NCBI RefSeq assembly: GCF_964340395.1
Contig: NC_135564.1
Location: 15,503,012-15,567,011 of the forward strand
From: Glandiceps talaboti
Lineage: Eukaryota > Hemichordata > Enteropneusta > Spengelidae
Reading direction: 5' to 3'
Length of the DNA: 64,000 nt
The notes beneath the pieces were generated by a model. It was not told where the DNA came from. It was given only the letters and a program-made list of their open reading frames with translations, and did no database searches. Within the stretch, counting starts at the first letter, position 1. Every line of letters begins with the position of its first letter. This document shows, in pieces, positions 1 through 14,012 of this stretch. The translations under genes were made by a program, and so were the position numbers.

Positions 1-161
1 CTAAAGGATAGTTGAAATACTGTTGTTGTAGAATGGGTCTAGGGGAAGGCTCCAGGAAGACACGAAAATAGCTCTTATCTCTACATCATTGTGTCAATAG
101 AAAAACTCTCCGGGTGAGAGAATGAAATTCACCTCATTTACATATGCCTCTCAAATTTCAG

Positions 162-786
162 AAGAGAGTGTTCCTACTCCCCCTCAACGTGTAATATAAT
201 GTAAATATGCAAAGTGACTTGTATGACATTCACATATCCCTGGTGAAGGGATTCTATTTCTTTTACTTGGTTGATGAAAAATATTAAGTATCAGAAATAT
301 AATATCTCAGTTAATTGGATATCTATGTCGGAGGCCATAGTAAAATTAGATTGTTATTTATGTGTATGTACATTAATGAATGTTAGTTTAGGCATAAAAT
401 CTTTTGTCACATTGCAGACAGTGAGAAGAAAGAAAACCAATGAGTTCGTCTTTCTTCTTATTATCTGTACTATCGAAAAAGTAACAAATCAAAGTTAGAT
501 ACATTTGTGTACATACACATATCAAATAACAAACTATGGGGTTGGCAAGGTATATAATTTATGTTTGATTAATTACTGTTATTGACCTTTCATCTTACAT
601 CAAATGAAATGTTACATTTCCAACACAGGTACTAGAACACATTGAACTAATATACGCATTTTAAAAACATGAGAAAATAACTCCAGTTCTTCTTCTCTTC
701 TTCAGGCATTAGCACTATTGTGCATGATAAACATGTATCACCTGTAAAACAGCATGAGGCGTCAATGGTAGAACCCAGAATGCAAG
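162..786 (+). CDS. Upstream linker exons of NLR copy 1 (162-188 and 706-786)
   Basis: Two short candidate exons precede the NACHT exon. The first starts after an 'aaatttcag' acceptor at 162, homologous to the linker exon of copy 2, and can end at 188 (C|GTGTAA). The second, 706-786, follows a pyrimidine-rich acceptor, is open in one frame, and ends CAAG|GTACAG. With these limits all junctions are phase 1, and the second exon joins the NACHT exon as G+AT to give an aspartate codon. They encode an unstructured linker with no recognisable domain. An earlier exon, by analogy with copy 2 a death effector domain, would lie left of the window. The donor at 188 is weak; GT at 191 looks better but breaks phase, so the first exon is uncertain. 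No transcript evidence is available. Confidence 0.5.
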
Positions 787-2584
787 GTACAGTTATATGT
801 TATTTAGGCCATTTAAATTAAATTTCTGTCCAACTCCCATCAACGTTAAGTACTTAATAGACGTGGATGGGAGTCGTGTTATTTTTAACATTTATTTTTT
901 CGGAAATGAAATTTAAATATATCAACATCTGTAAGTGATTCTTGAGATTGAAACTTGTCACCGTGTTAATGTTTACAAAAGATAAATCATCACATTTTGA
1001 AAAAGGTCAATCCATAGGTTCACCACACGTTTGTTTATCAAAAATAAACCTACCATCTGATCAACATACCTACCAATCCTTTAAAATCACAGGGATACAC
1101 AACTATTTTGACATGATAAACAGTAACACGTGACGAACTTTGCACCATACTATGTAGTAGTTAATATTAATCAGGTCAGGTAGGTAGTCTTGTGAATTTT
1201 TGTCAAATTTAAAACAATAATACCGCAGCATTGTTGGTTGCCAGAATTGATGAACAAAGAGTTGTGTTATTACTCAGATTTATTACAGTGTAATACATAT
1301 TCCTTGGGTAAATCTTACTAGAAACACCAATGTTGAATTGAAGTTAGATGATAGATAGTAAAGGTTGATAAAATTAAGAGATGGCGAGGTTGCCATGTGA
1401 CAAACATATGCAAACTTAAGACAAAATGATTCAACTGAAGAGTAACTAGGTGTCTATACCAGGTACATGTTATGCATTCATTTGATTCACAATGAGGAAT
1501 CAGGTGTTGCGTGTAGTTTAATTCATCCAATTACACTTGACACGAACGATTTAAGGTAAAAAAGATTAAAATTGTATGACGTCTGCGCAGTTCCTTGTAC
1601 CATTTGAGTTGGGCCAAGCACTACAAATAAAATATGTATGAGAAAAGATTTCACAGAAGTTAATAAGAACTCTGCGATCATACGTGAGATTTTGGTCTCC
1701 ATTAGTATTACTTAGGCGAATCGGACCCGATGTATCAGTTTGTGAAGTCGTTTTGTTTAATTTGAACTAGATGTTTGGGTGTCAGTATCACTACCAAGAG
1801 TTTCAGAGTTCTCCTTTCAGGAGAAGAGCCCCCAGTTGTGACTTTGGGTAACTGAGTAACCACCGTCGAGTATATGTATTATTGGATAACGTCACATTTA
1901 AACATCAGTTGAAAGTTAATGTTATTAATTCACCTTTATCCACCAATAATAAATATTTGGAATGTTGTAATGATTTACCAGGTCATCAGATACAATATAC
2001 GCTTTAAGTAAATACACAAACGAAAGTATGTCAAAAAAACTACAGCTACAAGCCCCATAATTTTCACATTTGCTAGAGCTGTAAGTTGTGTCACCATTAT
2101 CTCATTGTACATTATACTATAACGGGTAGAATATGTCTATCACTTCTTTAATTTAAGTTTGTGTGTCTAAAGCTAATCCAAAATTTCTATGTCGTGCATG
2201 CCTTATATCTGGGGGTTTGTTATTCATCCCAACAGATAACAGACGTGTTGTAAAGGAAATCTAATTGCTTTAGCACAGTGCTGCTAGAGGTCACTTTCAA
2301 ACGAAAATGAATTTCCACGTCACAATTACGATAGTCCTATAATATTTGATGCCTCTAATTACAAATAGAATAAAGTCACGCAGTTATCAAATATCATGTT
2401 TTAAAACAAAAATTTGAGTGGAAAGGGATAAAACTGTATGGGAAAACAAATTCACTTCACAAATGATTTAGTATGTAGAACATTCAGCTGGGTCGATAAT
2501 ATCGTTAACTCAATTGAATATTTTAAAAACAATGCAAGTAAAGTGTTGACATGTAAACATAGAAAAGTGTGTGATTTATTGCAG

Positions 2585-5394
2585 ATCCTGATGTGATGGG
2601 AGCTGCTGACATATGTGAAAAGGTACTACGACACTATTATGAAAATCATTATGCTGAAATCTATCCCATGCCTTACCGTGACGACACACTGAAACTTGAC
2701 GATATATATACATCACTGACCTTAGAAATGAAATCAGGTAACAAACACTTCGAGAGAGAAGGACTTTTTGCCCAAAACGACGACAGTAGGAATCCAACAA
2801 GAATACTAATAGAGGGTGACCCTGGATATGGAAAGTCAACGTTTAGCAAGAAATTAGCTTATGATTGGTCAAGAGAAAAATGTGACTTTCTGAAACAGTT
2901 TAAATTACTTTTTTGCCTAGAAATGAAGGAAATAAAACCATGTATTAGGGAGTCGATCGTTGATACATTACTTCCTGATGATAGCACTCTGATTGATAAT
3001 TGGGATCACTTGTTCAAATACATCAAATGTAATCAAGAGAAAGTGTGTTTTGTGTTGGATGGATGGGATGAAAAGTCAGAGAGTTTACAGTCTGAGGTAG
3101 ATAAAATAATTCAGGACAAAATGCTATGTCATTGTAAAGTAGTTGTTACATCTCGTAAAATAAGAGGTGATATGAGTGACATGCGTAGCCATGGAAGCAA
3201 GTTACGACGAAACGTAACCTTCAATAGAAAGCTAACTCTGAATGGGTTTACTGTGAGTGCGTTGAAGCAGTATGTGACAAAGCACTTTGAGAATGTTGCC
3301 AGACCTGACGCTTCAAGAGCACTTTTCGGCCAAATCGAAATGTCAAGTAAGAAAGACGAGATAATGAGCTTGTTAAAGTGTCCTTTGAATGTATGTTTTT
3401 TTTGCATTGCTTTTATGTCGCCAGAGTCAGACATAATAAGTAAAATTACTTCTTTATATGACAAGATAATAGAATTAATCATTGAAGGGTATTGTGAGAA
3501 ATATGACAAGAATGACCCATCCACAAAAGATGATATCAACAGACAGTTATTGTTTCTCGGGGAATTGTCTACAAGGGCATTAATCGAAGATGTTATCAAA
3601 TTTGATCATAAAGAACTGAAATTACAAGAAAACGCAGATGTAGCTCGAATGGGATTCCTTTCAACATATGACAACAATACCAAGTTTTCAACTGAACCTC
3701 CAGGGTATATCATTCATCACAAATCGTTTAAGGAATTCCTAGCAGCAAAATATATTGCTTATTTGTGTCACACAAACCGTGGTGAATTTGCTTCCCTTGT
3801 CAGAAAACTGTACGAGAAGGATTGTTGGAAGAGTGAACCAGTTTTCCGATTTATTTCTGGATTATTGGACGAGGATACTAAAATTATGTTTGAATGCTTA
3901 GAGGATGCAAAGTTTCCTGTGTTATTGCAATGCCTTCTTGAAACAGGTTGTACAGCGATTCTAGTGACGTCATGTATTACTGCTTTGAGTAAGGACAATG
4001 TTCTCATATTTCTAAGAGCACACTCATCTCAAGAAATCCGCGTCTGCCAACAAATCGTTACGCATCCAGAATTCATGCCTAAGGAGACTGATTTATTCAT
4101 GGTAGATTTGCTAAGTCTGTGCAAACTTGACACGTTCATGCCATTGTTATATGCATTAGCTTTAAAAGCTTCCAAACTTAATGTATGGGTCTCTTTCATA
4201 ACCTCGAATTGTGAGGATTCCCCTATAATGGAAAAAACGGAAGCACCATCGTTGAAGTCAGCCCATTACTGCAAAGGTTGTGATGCTAAGGCAATGAAAT
4301 CATTCACATCAGAAGACTTCAAGTCGATATTATCAAGATTTAAGCAGACTGGAATGGAAAATGTAGTACAAGAAATCAACATTCGATGTGCTTCAGTTCC
4401 ATATGATGAATTTCCACGTATCCTTGATTGCCTGGATAGCAATGACTGGTTGGAGTTTATGGCGCTAGATTTAGAACTTCCTAACCAATCCACTGAGGAT
4501 GCTGTATCTTCAGGAATGCCAATGAATTATACACTCAAGTCTTGTTTAGAGTTAAACAGAAGACGTGCTAAAGACCAGTGGCAGTTTACAAGATTGACGT
4601 ATACATCAGACAGAATTCAATTCAAAAGCTACAGCCCACGACATTACAGTTCAATTGCGAATTTTTATGACATCTCAGTAAAAGATTACAATAGGCCAAA
4701 CTTATTTGACGATATATCTGAGTTTCTTGAATCTGATTGTGAAAAGGCTTTTGAAATCTCATTGTCTAATTGCCAACTAACCCAGAATGATTATGTGAAA
4801 CTATGCACAAAGATGTCAAACTGTTCGAAACTTAGCACCTTGAGATTAATATGTAATAAGTCAACGGGAGATAAACCGCTGAATGTCGATGACTTTGTCA
4901 CCTTTGCTGAAAGTGTAACTAAGTTACCACGTTTAAAAATCCTGTCCATTGGCGACTGGAGGTTTCCAGAATACAGTGACCCCTCTGGTAGATGGAAAGA
5001 TGCGTGGGTGAAATTCTTCGGTGAACTGAGGGTACATAAAGTCGATCTAAATAATTGTCTACCTTCCAATCGTCCAACATCAAGTAGACAGACATATCCC
5101 CCCATCGACGGTCTATGCAAAGCAATATCAATGTCTGGTAGCAACCCAAGTCACTCTGATACTGATAGTCTAAATGCAGCTGATACTGGTGGATCAGACA
5201 AATATGATCTCACGTACATAGATCTTTCAAGAAACAAACTGACTGTAGGTGATGTATTGCAATTACAGAAAGCTGGATTGCTTGATGATGACAGTAAACC
5301 TACCATATTCTTGTACTATTGTACAGTTAACAAAGAAAGTGCAGACATCTTGAAACACTACCATTGGCATTCTAACCTGGAAATAGAAAACTAA
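2585..5394 (+). CDS. NACHT domain NLR-type receptor, copy 1 (main exon)
   Basis: One exon of about 930 codons encodes a probable cytosolic NLR-type innate-immune sensor. It starts after a TTGCAG acceptor at 2585; the first ATG is at 2596. Counting the GTG at 2593 as residue 1, an N-terminal region of about 70 residues precedes a Walker A P-loop GDPGYGKST (75-83), a Walker B-like VCFVLDGWDE (151-160) and VVVTSRK (183-189), the usual NACHT order. The helical part contains HHKSFKEFLAAKYIA near residue 380, typical of NACHT proteins. From about residue 719 there are irregular leucine-rich repeats (SLSNCQLT, LRLI, IDLSRNKLT). No membrane segment or signal peptide is seen. NACHT ATPases oligomerise on ligand sensing; the ligand here is unknown. 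The gene ends in TAA. Closely paralogous to the gene at 17,884-20,798. The family call is firm; an immune role is inference. Confidence 0.9.
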
Positions 5395-7900
5395 TAACAG
5401 TATCTCAATACGCGATGGACTGGAAAGAGATATAAACTTATACTCCATATGTTGGAAATTATGTCATTGACCTGTCGGCAAACCCTGTCGATAAACACAA
5501 TATTTAATATTTCGATGCATTTATACTGAACTCTTTAAAGTGTCTCTTTGTCATGGACAATTGGTCGTCAGAACGTATTTTCCATGTTGAAATCGTACAT
5601 AGGAACATTTTTTTCCTTTTAGACATTACTTGCAGACATTGAAGACATTTGAACAAGAGCGCTAATTAAAACCCAACACATTCCCTGTGTCAAATTAAAG
5701 ATGTACTTGGAATTAAAACACCATACTGTAATATTTTACTATATGATATGCAGACATTACGGTAACAGACGGACACGTGGAATTCAACGTTTGAAACCCA
5801 TCCTGGCTATCAGAAAGACATGTAATCATATGAACACATTAAAAGAAATCCAGGCACCTTAGCTTTATACACAAGATAACCAGATGAGATACCATTCAGG
5901 TCCGTACAACGTTATGACATCATGGCTTATAGACACAATAACTATTGGGAAGAGCAAGGACTATTGAAATATATTAATTTACAAGGTGATGTACAGCTGT
6001 GACTCACGTCCAATATCTTTCCTTAAAAGCAAACAAAGGAAAGAATAATGTCTCTGGTCTCAATAAATGCATATTTCTCACGATACCTTTTACTTGATTG
6101 GTTTTCCACATATGCGCAACAATTCCCCGATACAAGTGTTATTGTTTTGTTAGTTTTCTTTTGCTTTGTCGTGTACATGTAAAGACTATTCTACCATTGT
6201 GCATGAACTGAAGGAATACGTACACAGTTAATCAAAGTATTGTATTCATTACACTAAATGGCTGGCGACGAGCTAGCACTGTCAATAGCTTTATTTTTAC
6301 GAAAAATGTATGCAGTGGATGGAATACTGAGTCATGTATGTATGGACGTTGAATGTAAATTTACATGAATGTATATCTCCATGCTTTCAGTGAGAATTAT
6401 GTTTTATAGCTCACTTATATTTTTTTAATTTTATGACAATATATATCGTACATTGTTCAATCCCAGAGCATTTGTTCTCAAGAACGATATGTACTATATT
6501 ATACACTGTAACCCTGGAAGACTATTTTCCGTTAACTTACTGGAAAACAAAAACGCAATAATAAGTAACACTAAATTGCCTTCAGTATGGTAAATAGTAG
6601 AATTAATCTTTGAGAACTAGCTGACGACCGTAAAGTTGGAAAATTTCCAGTAGGAAGAATATATAGGTTTACAGTATATATTTATTGGGTATAAAAATGT
6701 AACAACGAAATTATTGCATATATCTTTTTTAATTTCTTTAACTTTCGTTTTCAATTTTTGTAAAATATACATAACAATTTTGTATACCTTTTGTGACTTC
6801 TTAGATATTCAGTATTTTCAACTGACATTATTTTTATATTCTTGACAGTTACGAATAACATGAAAAGGAAAAAAATGTTCGTAAATGGGTATAAGATTAT
6901 AAGTTTTGGAGAGTAATTTAGGCTGCATATTGAAATATACCTGTTGATAAAAGATGATTGTTAATGTCATTGACCGCATGCATCGACATATTTTTAGAAT
7001 AGAGTGATTTATATTAAGCATTTTTCACCCAAGTAGTGCCAATTCAAGGCTTAAAACATGTGCATTTATATGAATGTTGTTGTTGTACTTATGATGGGCA
7101 ATATTTTAGTTTTGTCTTTAAATATCTTTGCCTTGATATTTCATATTAGGACAATCGTTGGTCTTACCTCGGTAAATGTAGAAGAGAATGGTGGTATCTT
7201 CAATTATACATAAAGTAAATAACCACTTCAAGTATTCATATTTAGTTCCTTACAACCATAGACACCATTCTAATAATTTCTATATGTTATAGAGGAACTG
7301 CAATTTCAATATAGTGGCATCACCTGTGAAATGGCAAAAAGGCTGATGTCATGTATTGTCATGTACACCTGTATAAATATTTTTCCACATATATTTGTTA
7401 AAGTTCATATCCTTTGAAACAGTTGTGAATGAATCTGGACGGTAAAATGTCAGATACTTCCATACCATTCCCTGAATCGTGGTAATACTGTCAATGTTGT
7501 GATTTGTTTTTGAATTCCGTACACTTATATTCCATTTTAGATAGGTAGTACTTGTCACCTTGATCGTTACAAATATTTCTGTATGGCTTATGAACACCAA
7601 AAAGAGGGACGGTTTGAGAATATATCTTTATGAAAATGCTGTTACATTAACGACACGATAATAATGTAATCTTCTTCTGTAAAAACAGCATGTCACCATT
7701 ATATTCACTTGTTGGCTATTAAGTTCACTTTGGAATAAGATGAGCTTACCTGGTGGACAAGTTGTATTTATTGCAAATGTTGAAATGATTGGTAATCAAT
7801 CAGTTTAAATATACATTTTCAAGTGACTATAAGATTTGATATGTGAGCATGGAAATTGATTGTTTGAATGAATATTAATAGACACTGGTCATAACCTTGC
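5395..7900. other. Downstream flank of NLR copy 1, no gene seen
   Basis: This AT-rich sequence holds no coding region that I can support. Up to about 7,470 it is the counterpart of 20,799-22,120, so it is the 3' flank of the duplicated unit and may include the 3' UTR of the NLR gene. Confidence 0.6.
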
Positions 7901-7901
7901 T

Positions 7902-7903
<2 letters not shown>

Positions 7904-7970
<67 letters not shown>
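7904..7970. repeat. (TA)n microsatellite
   Basis: An uninterrupted TA dinucleotide run of about 67 bp. The open frame across it on the minus strand (alternating Y and I) is an artefact. Confidence 0.98.
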
Positions 7971-7971
<1 letters not shown>

Positions 7972-8439
7972 TTTGTAGACAAATGGCAATTTCAAATTAA
8001 TGTCATGAGTTGCCGATTTTAGAGAGATTGTTATTTGCATACTGGTATTGACAGTCATTAATAGAACACGTGAATTATATTTCTAAAGTATATGTATTTG
8101 GGATTTAGTTTTACTAGAAATTAGATGTAGATAGATTTAAAGGTGACTTTGAGGATACATATTCCATTCCAAATATTGTACTAGAAATACATTTTGATGC
8201 ATGCACTTACTTTTGTATATAAATATCAACTTTCAATTTAAATTGATATTGCTCGTGTGGAATTTGTTTATAATAGGTGTAGTGCTTTTGATATGTATCT
8301 GTACATTACAGACACTGTGTGCGCTAAGTGAAAACTCTTTGTAGTTCATGACCCCATGCCATCAACAAGCCATTATGACATTGGACCGATCTTAGACGTT
8401 CAAAGGGAAAGACAAAAATGAAGACTATTTGATGTAGCT

Positions 8440-9640
8440 GAGTCCTAATTCGTTACTGGCTGAGTGCTAGCCTAGTACTAACCCCGCTGAATTTGACATG
8501 TTTGGTTACTAATTTGGCAGTGGCCTAGTGCTGGCCTAGTACCAGTCCTGTTGAACTTGACATGACATTTTATTTATTTAGTATTGGTCAAGAGCTAGCC
8601 TGCTTGACGTGATCGAGTCCTAATTTGGTAAAGGCCAAGTCAGTCGAGTACTAATCCCACTGACTTTGCATGACTGGGTACTGATTTGTATTGGCCAAGT
8701 GCTATCGTAGTACTAGTCCTGCTGAACCTGACAACTGAGAAGTAATCTGTTGATGGCTGAATGCTAGCATAGTGCTATTGCAGTTGACTTTGCCATGACT
8801 GAGTCCAAATTTGACAATTGCAGAGTGCTAGCCTAGTACTAATCCCTCTGAAATTGACATGTTTGGTTAATAATTTCTTAATGACATAGTGCTAGGCTAG
8901 TACCAGGCCTGTTGAACTTGACTCGACTGGTTATTTGTTTGGTATTGGTCAAGAGCTAGCTAGCCTACTTGACGTGATCGGGTCCTAATTTGGTAATGGA
9001 TAAGTGCTAGTCGAGTACTAATACTATTGAACTTGGCATGACTGGGTACTGATTTGTATTGGCCAAGTGCTATCGTAGTACTAGTCCTGCTGAACCTGAC
9101 AACTGAGAAGTACTCTGTTGATAGCTGAATGCTAGCATAGTGATATTGCAGTTGACTTTGCCATGACTGAGTCAAAATTTGACAATTGCTGAGTGCTAGC
9201 CTAGTACTAATCCCTCTGAAATTGACATGTTTGGTTACTAATTTGTTAATGGCATAGTGCTAGGCTAGTACCAGTCCTGTTGAACTTGGCATGACTGGTT
9301 ATTTCTTTGGTATTGGTCAAGAGCTAGCTAGCCTACTTGACGTGATCGGGTCCTAATTTGGTAACGGATAAGTGCTAGTCGAGTACTAATACTATTGAAC
9401 TTGGCATGACTGGGTACTGATTTGTATTGGCCAACTGCTAGCCTAGTACTAGTCCTGCTGAACCTGACAACTGTGACGTAATATGTTGATGGCTGGATGC
9501 TAGCATAGTGCTAGTCCAGTTGACCTTGATAAGATTGAGTCCTATTTTAACAGCGGGTAAGTGCTAGCCTAGCGTTATGCCCTTTGACCTCAATATGACG
9601 AATAAAATGCTATGCGTTCACCAGATTGACCTAAATCCTA
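8440..9640. repeat. Degenerate tandem repeat array with higher-order structure
   Basis: Units of roughly 60 bp recur, each with a core like 'gtgctagcctagtac' followed by 'tcctg(c/t)tgaac' and 'gactggttac/gagtcctaattt'. Several adjacent units form a larger unit of roughly 370 bp, visible as near-copies at about 8,580-8,930, 8,940-9,300 and 9,305-9,540. A shorter block of the same family lies at 12,400-12,740. No coding capacity is evident. Confidence 0.85.
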
Positions 9641-12600
9641 GCGTCATTCATAGAACAACCCATTTAATTGATGTATTTGTACAATGACAAACGGCGACTA
9701 GACTAGTTCACTGTACAGTCATTGTAGTTTTGATGTGAAACGTGTGTTGTTAGGCAGCTCTAACTCTTTGTGGACAGAGAAGGTAACATATGACCCTATC
9801 GTTTGATAGGTAGCATCCATTATGTAAACTGGGTATGCCTAGTCTCTAATTGGTATGAAGATCACAGCTACAAAGCAACAGGTGGCTGTTCAACTTAGTT
9901 TAATTACTCATTGGCCGATAACATGCACCAGAAAACTGTTGAGTATATATTCTGAATCATTTTCTTTTCAATAGAGCAATCAGATATTATATATTACATC
10001 TGTCCTTACCCATAAATAAACATAATAACGATCACACGATCCACATATACTATTACATGTATATATGGGTAAACAATCCATCCAACCTTAGACTACTAAC
10101 GAAACGATTTTAGATATTAAATGCAGTAAAGTGTAAATGATTTCACCTGTTGACCTGAAAGATTTGTGAGTTGTAGCATGATCTAAATGGCAGTACATAA
10201 AACGCTAAAACATTTCTCGTCGTAGGCTCTCCGCTCATCACGCGGCAAAAGTAAGCGAGTGATAACGAGCGCCCCCAACAGCAACATCGTTTAAGCTATT
10301 TACTTATGTATTTCATCCCAGGAGAAGAAATTTCTAAATGTTTGTATTGAAATGTCCACCCTTTAAACTGATACTGAAATAGTGCATAATCATACTAATA
10401 CGATATCCTGGTCAACTTCAAACACACGGAATTTTGTAATGTATTTGTTTCACCATAGCCATTTATCTTCAACGTCAACGGTTTGGCATTATCACTACAT
10501 CCTGAATATAACCTTCAAAATGGTTTATTCTGTAACTTCAGGGTCTCTCGATCGATAATTATCTTTTTTCATACATGAATTATTTTTAACTCTTTCCAAC
10601 AATTGAAACATACCGAATCTAATCTAACAACTAGTATAACCCTGGCTTATGCGGTTAAGTGCGGTACATTTCCTCGTATGTATTACTTAAGATTGGCTGA
10701 ATCGGTTTTTCCTAAGCAGTGCAATCAGATGATACATTTGTCCTTACCCAAATATATTAATTTCTCACAAGTATACGTCACACATGCCATTCATACTAGT
10801 AAATGGGTATACAACACAACCCTGATGACGCCGATTTTTTCTATTTATATCGACGCCATTAATTTGCTATGGATATATAAACATGATGCAATGTGATCCT
10901 ATATTTTTAGTTCACTATATATCATTGTGCATAATGGTATTGCATAGTAATAATACAGTCAGAAGAACTTATAAATCTGGGTAGGAATAATACTACATGA
11001 CTACCTTAGACACGACACGTTAATAAGCCGACCGAAATTTGGACCACCAGTAAAATAGTTCAACTACATAGTAACTAGATGTCCATACAATAGACATGCT
11101 GTTTTCAATGGTTAAGATAACATTATAATACAATATTGCGTGTTGGTATGATATTTTAGAATTTAGTATTCTTTTTATTAGTCAGCAATTCATTTCATAT
11201 ACAAGAAGAACTGAGATGTTGAATTCAGCAAAGTGTAAATGATTTGACCTGTTGACGTAAACGATTTGTTGTAGTATGACTCTATACAATGCCCAGACAA
11301 GTAGTGGTCTGAGTACAATGGCAGTGCATACGGCTACAAGTAAGCGAGTGATAACAAGCGCCCCCACCGGCAAATCGTTTAGTCTATTTATCGTTGTATT
11401 ACATCCCAGTTTCCACATCAGGTTTGCATTGACATTTCCACCCTTTAAACTGATACTGAAATAGTATGGAACTGAAATAGTTTTCAAACACATGGAATGC
11501 TTTAATATACAAATTACTTGTTTGACCAAAGCCGTCTTTCTCTAACGACTATGCTTTTATAACATTGGCAGTACTTTCTGAATGTAGCCTTCAAAATGGT
11601 ACTTCAGGGTCTTTGATATTTATCTTTGTTTTATATATGAACTGTTTTTACGTTTTTCCAACAACTGAAACACGCCGAATATAATCTAGCAATTGGTATA
11701 ACCCTGGCAAGAAATTTATTTATCGATATAAGTAATTATAATACGAAATACTTATTTAATACCAATGAATTTAATAAACCGTGCAGTCTTGCTTTCAAAT
11801 CGATCATCATGTTGTATCGCCGTCGATTCCTTCTCAACTCGGTTTTGAACATTTGGAACATCTTGACATGAACAACGGATCGGAGAACGAGAACGAGGTT
11901 ACTGATCAAACGTCATCACTTCCTTTGCCTGTAAAGTTCTTTCCATTAGGACCTCTACCATTACTCTTGTACTATATGACGCTGTTGGCCATACAAAAGT
12001 GAAAGTGAGGCTGGTTTTCTCTTAGCAGAATTTGATGCTTACGAAGCCAAGCAAGAGGAATCATGTTTATCAACCTTACATCACAAGGTTTCTCTCAAGT
12101 AAAGATACAAAAATAGACTAGAAAACTGATCATAAATCTAAAGTTGATTTTGTTTATTCCAGATAATGTACTGGAAATGGATGTTGAATAAAACTGTTAT
12201 TTATGTACATAAATATTCTTATTAGGTTTCAGTTTAAATAGATATTGCTTGCCTGTAATATGCTAAGCAACTTTGCAATGATTTTGAAATGTGTTTGTGT
12301 AATACAATGTATACATATGTGGGCATGGGCTGATAGGACCATTGGACTGATCTTGGACATCTAAAATCAAAGACTAGAGCTTGATGTAACTGAGTAGCAA
12401 TTCAACTTGTCAATGCCAAAGTGTAAGCATAGTATTAATCCCACTGAACTTGACATGACTGGTTACTAATTTTGTATTTGTACAAGTACTGGCGTAGTAG
12501 CGGTCCTGTTGAACTGACGTGAGTGAGTCCTAATATAGTAGTGACCGAGTGCTAGCCTTGTACTAGTCCTGTACTAGTCCTGTCGAATAGTTGACCTTGA

Positions 12601-13950
12601 TATGACTGAGTCCTAATTTGACGATGGCTAAGAGCTAGTCTAGCGATGGGCCTGATTGACCTCAATATGACAAATAACATGCTATGTGTTCCCCTGGTTA
12701 ACCTCACGTCTAGTGTAATGCATAGAACAAACCATTGATGCATTCACTGGCACAACGCCAAACGTCTTCGTCTTGCAGCTAGACTAGTCCACTGTACAGT
12801 CAGTGTTGTAAGTGTAGTTTTGATGTGACATGTTTGTCGCCAGACAGCTCTGTAACTTGTGGACAAAGAATGTAACCTTTGACCTGAGTACTTGATGTGT
12901 CCTTAAATAGCCTTTACCTGGTGTGCTTAACTCGGTAGCATCCACTATGTAAACGGGTATGACATAGTCTCTAATTTGTGAGGAGATCTCTGCTACAAAT
13001 CCACAGGTGGTTATTCAACTTATTGTAATTCATTGGCCGATAACATGCATCAGAAAACTGTTGTATCTCTTCAAGTAAGTATTACTTAAGACTGACTGTA
13101 CTGTGTGTTTCTAAGCAGACAATCAGATATTAAATCTGTCCTTACCCAAACGCGCAATTAGTTTCCAATAAGCATGCATCACACGTTCCACTCATACTTG
13201 TATGCAATACTGTCAACACCTTCTACAACCCTGGCTTGGTCTATGAATACCACCAAATTTCCTTTCGCGGTGTTTCAGTTTATTCAACAATACAAACGCA
13301 TTGAGATGGTGTCTCACATTTTCCTGTAGACCCTTCATTTTTATTTCACAATATTTTGACACACATAATAAAGGGTACATGTTGAAAATAAAGTGAGAAC
13401 AAATATGGTTTAAAATCACTCTATAAATACCCAAAATACAGATGTGGCCAATTTCGGGTATGATCCTTAATTACATCAAAGTAAAAAATAATTGACTTAA
13501 AAAAGAAATATAGAAAAGTTCAGGCCAGTTTTATACAATTTGACGATTAATATTAAACATTAAGACAGGTTCTACGTTGTATTTCCTTCTTTCTTTAACG
13601 TTTCATTTTTATGGAAATTTGGAACTTAGCGTAGTGATGCTAGTAAATCCTTCCAAGTATTGTACACAAAGAATAGAATGATGCAATTCTATGTAATAGC
13701 TATATGATGAATACTTACTAATCCAAACAAATAAACAGGCCAAAATAATTGCCCACTTTGCTCTCTTTTTAATTTTTTAAATTTTGTATGAGTGTTTCCA
13801 CTACAAATGTATTATAATTATCGACTACTCATGACAGCTCCTGTGACTGACCCACAGGTACACTTCTCTTTTTGTCACACCCCATAGCACGTGACTGACT
13901 TCCTTTCAAATGTTAATGTAACACAGACCGCCATCGCCATTCCTCCTTCA
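9640..13950. other. Gene-poor spacer with dispersed duplications
   Basis: No convincing gene is seen. The stretch contains internal copies: about 9,690-9,960 resembles 12,775-13,060 (shared 'ccactgtacagtca' and 'gcagctct'), 10,130-10,400 resembles 11,225-11,460 (shared 'agtgtaaatgattt'), and 8,220-8,410 resembles 12,200-12,370. The spacer therefore arose partly by repeated duplication of one module that includes the array at 8.4-9.6 kb. Open frames of 60-100 codons here show no recognisable domain or splice context. Confidence 0.6.
12400..12740. repeat. Second block of the 8.4-9.6 kb repeat family
   Basis: It carries the same core words as the 8.4-9.6 kb array ('gagtgctagcc', 'gtactagtcctg', 'gactgagtcctaatttgac'), and its flanks also match the flanks of that array. 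Confidence 0.75.
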
Positions 13951-14012
13951 CAGTACAAGTGGTCATTATTGCTCATGATCTAGTACGGATTTGACTGTCT
14001 TGAAATATTGAA

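Larger units (their letters stand above)
80..7470. repeat. Segmental duplication, copy 1
   Basis: This block can be followed in parallel with about 15,775-22,120. Matching landmarks include the 'ctcaaatttcag' acceptor (150-161 and 15,974-15,985), the stretch around 330-370 (16,255-16,295), the NACHT exon, and the 'actaaatggctggcga' stretch near 6,252 (21,450). The match fades near 7,470 and 22,120. The outer limits are judged by eye. Copy 1 keeps a short linker exon at 706-786 that copy 2 lacks, and copy 2 carries a large TC repeat and a short tandem repeat that copy 1 lacks. Confidence 0.85.

Noticed and set aside
2576-5149. Several minus-strand open frames opposite the NLR copy 1 exon
   Set aside because: Shadow frames of a long coding exon, without domains or splice sites. 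The same applies opposite copy 2.
10603-10896. 97-codon open frame in the NLR spacer
   Set aside because: No recognisable domain, and it lies in a repeat-duplicated region without splice signals.
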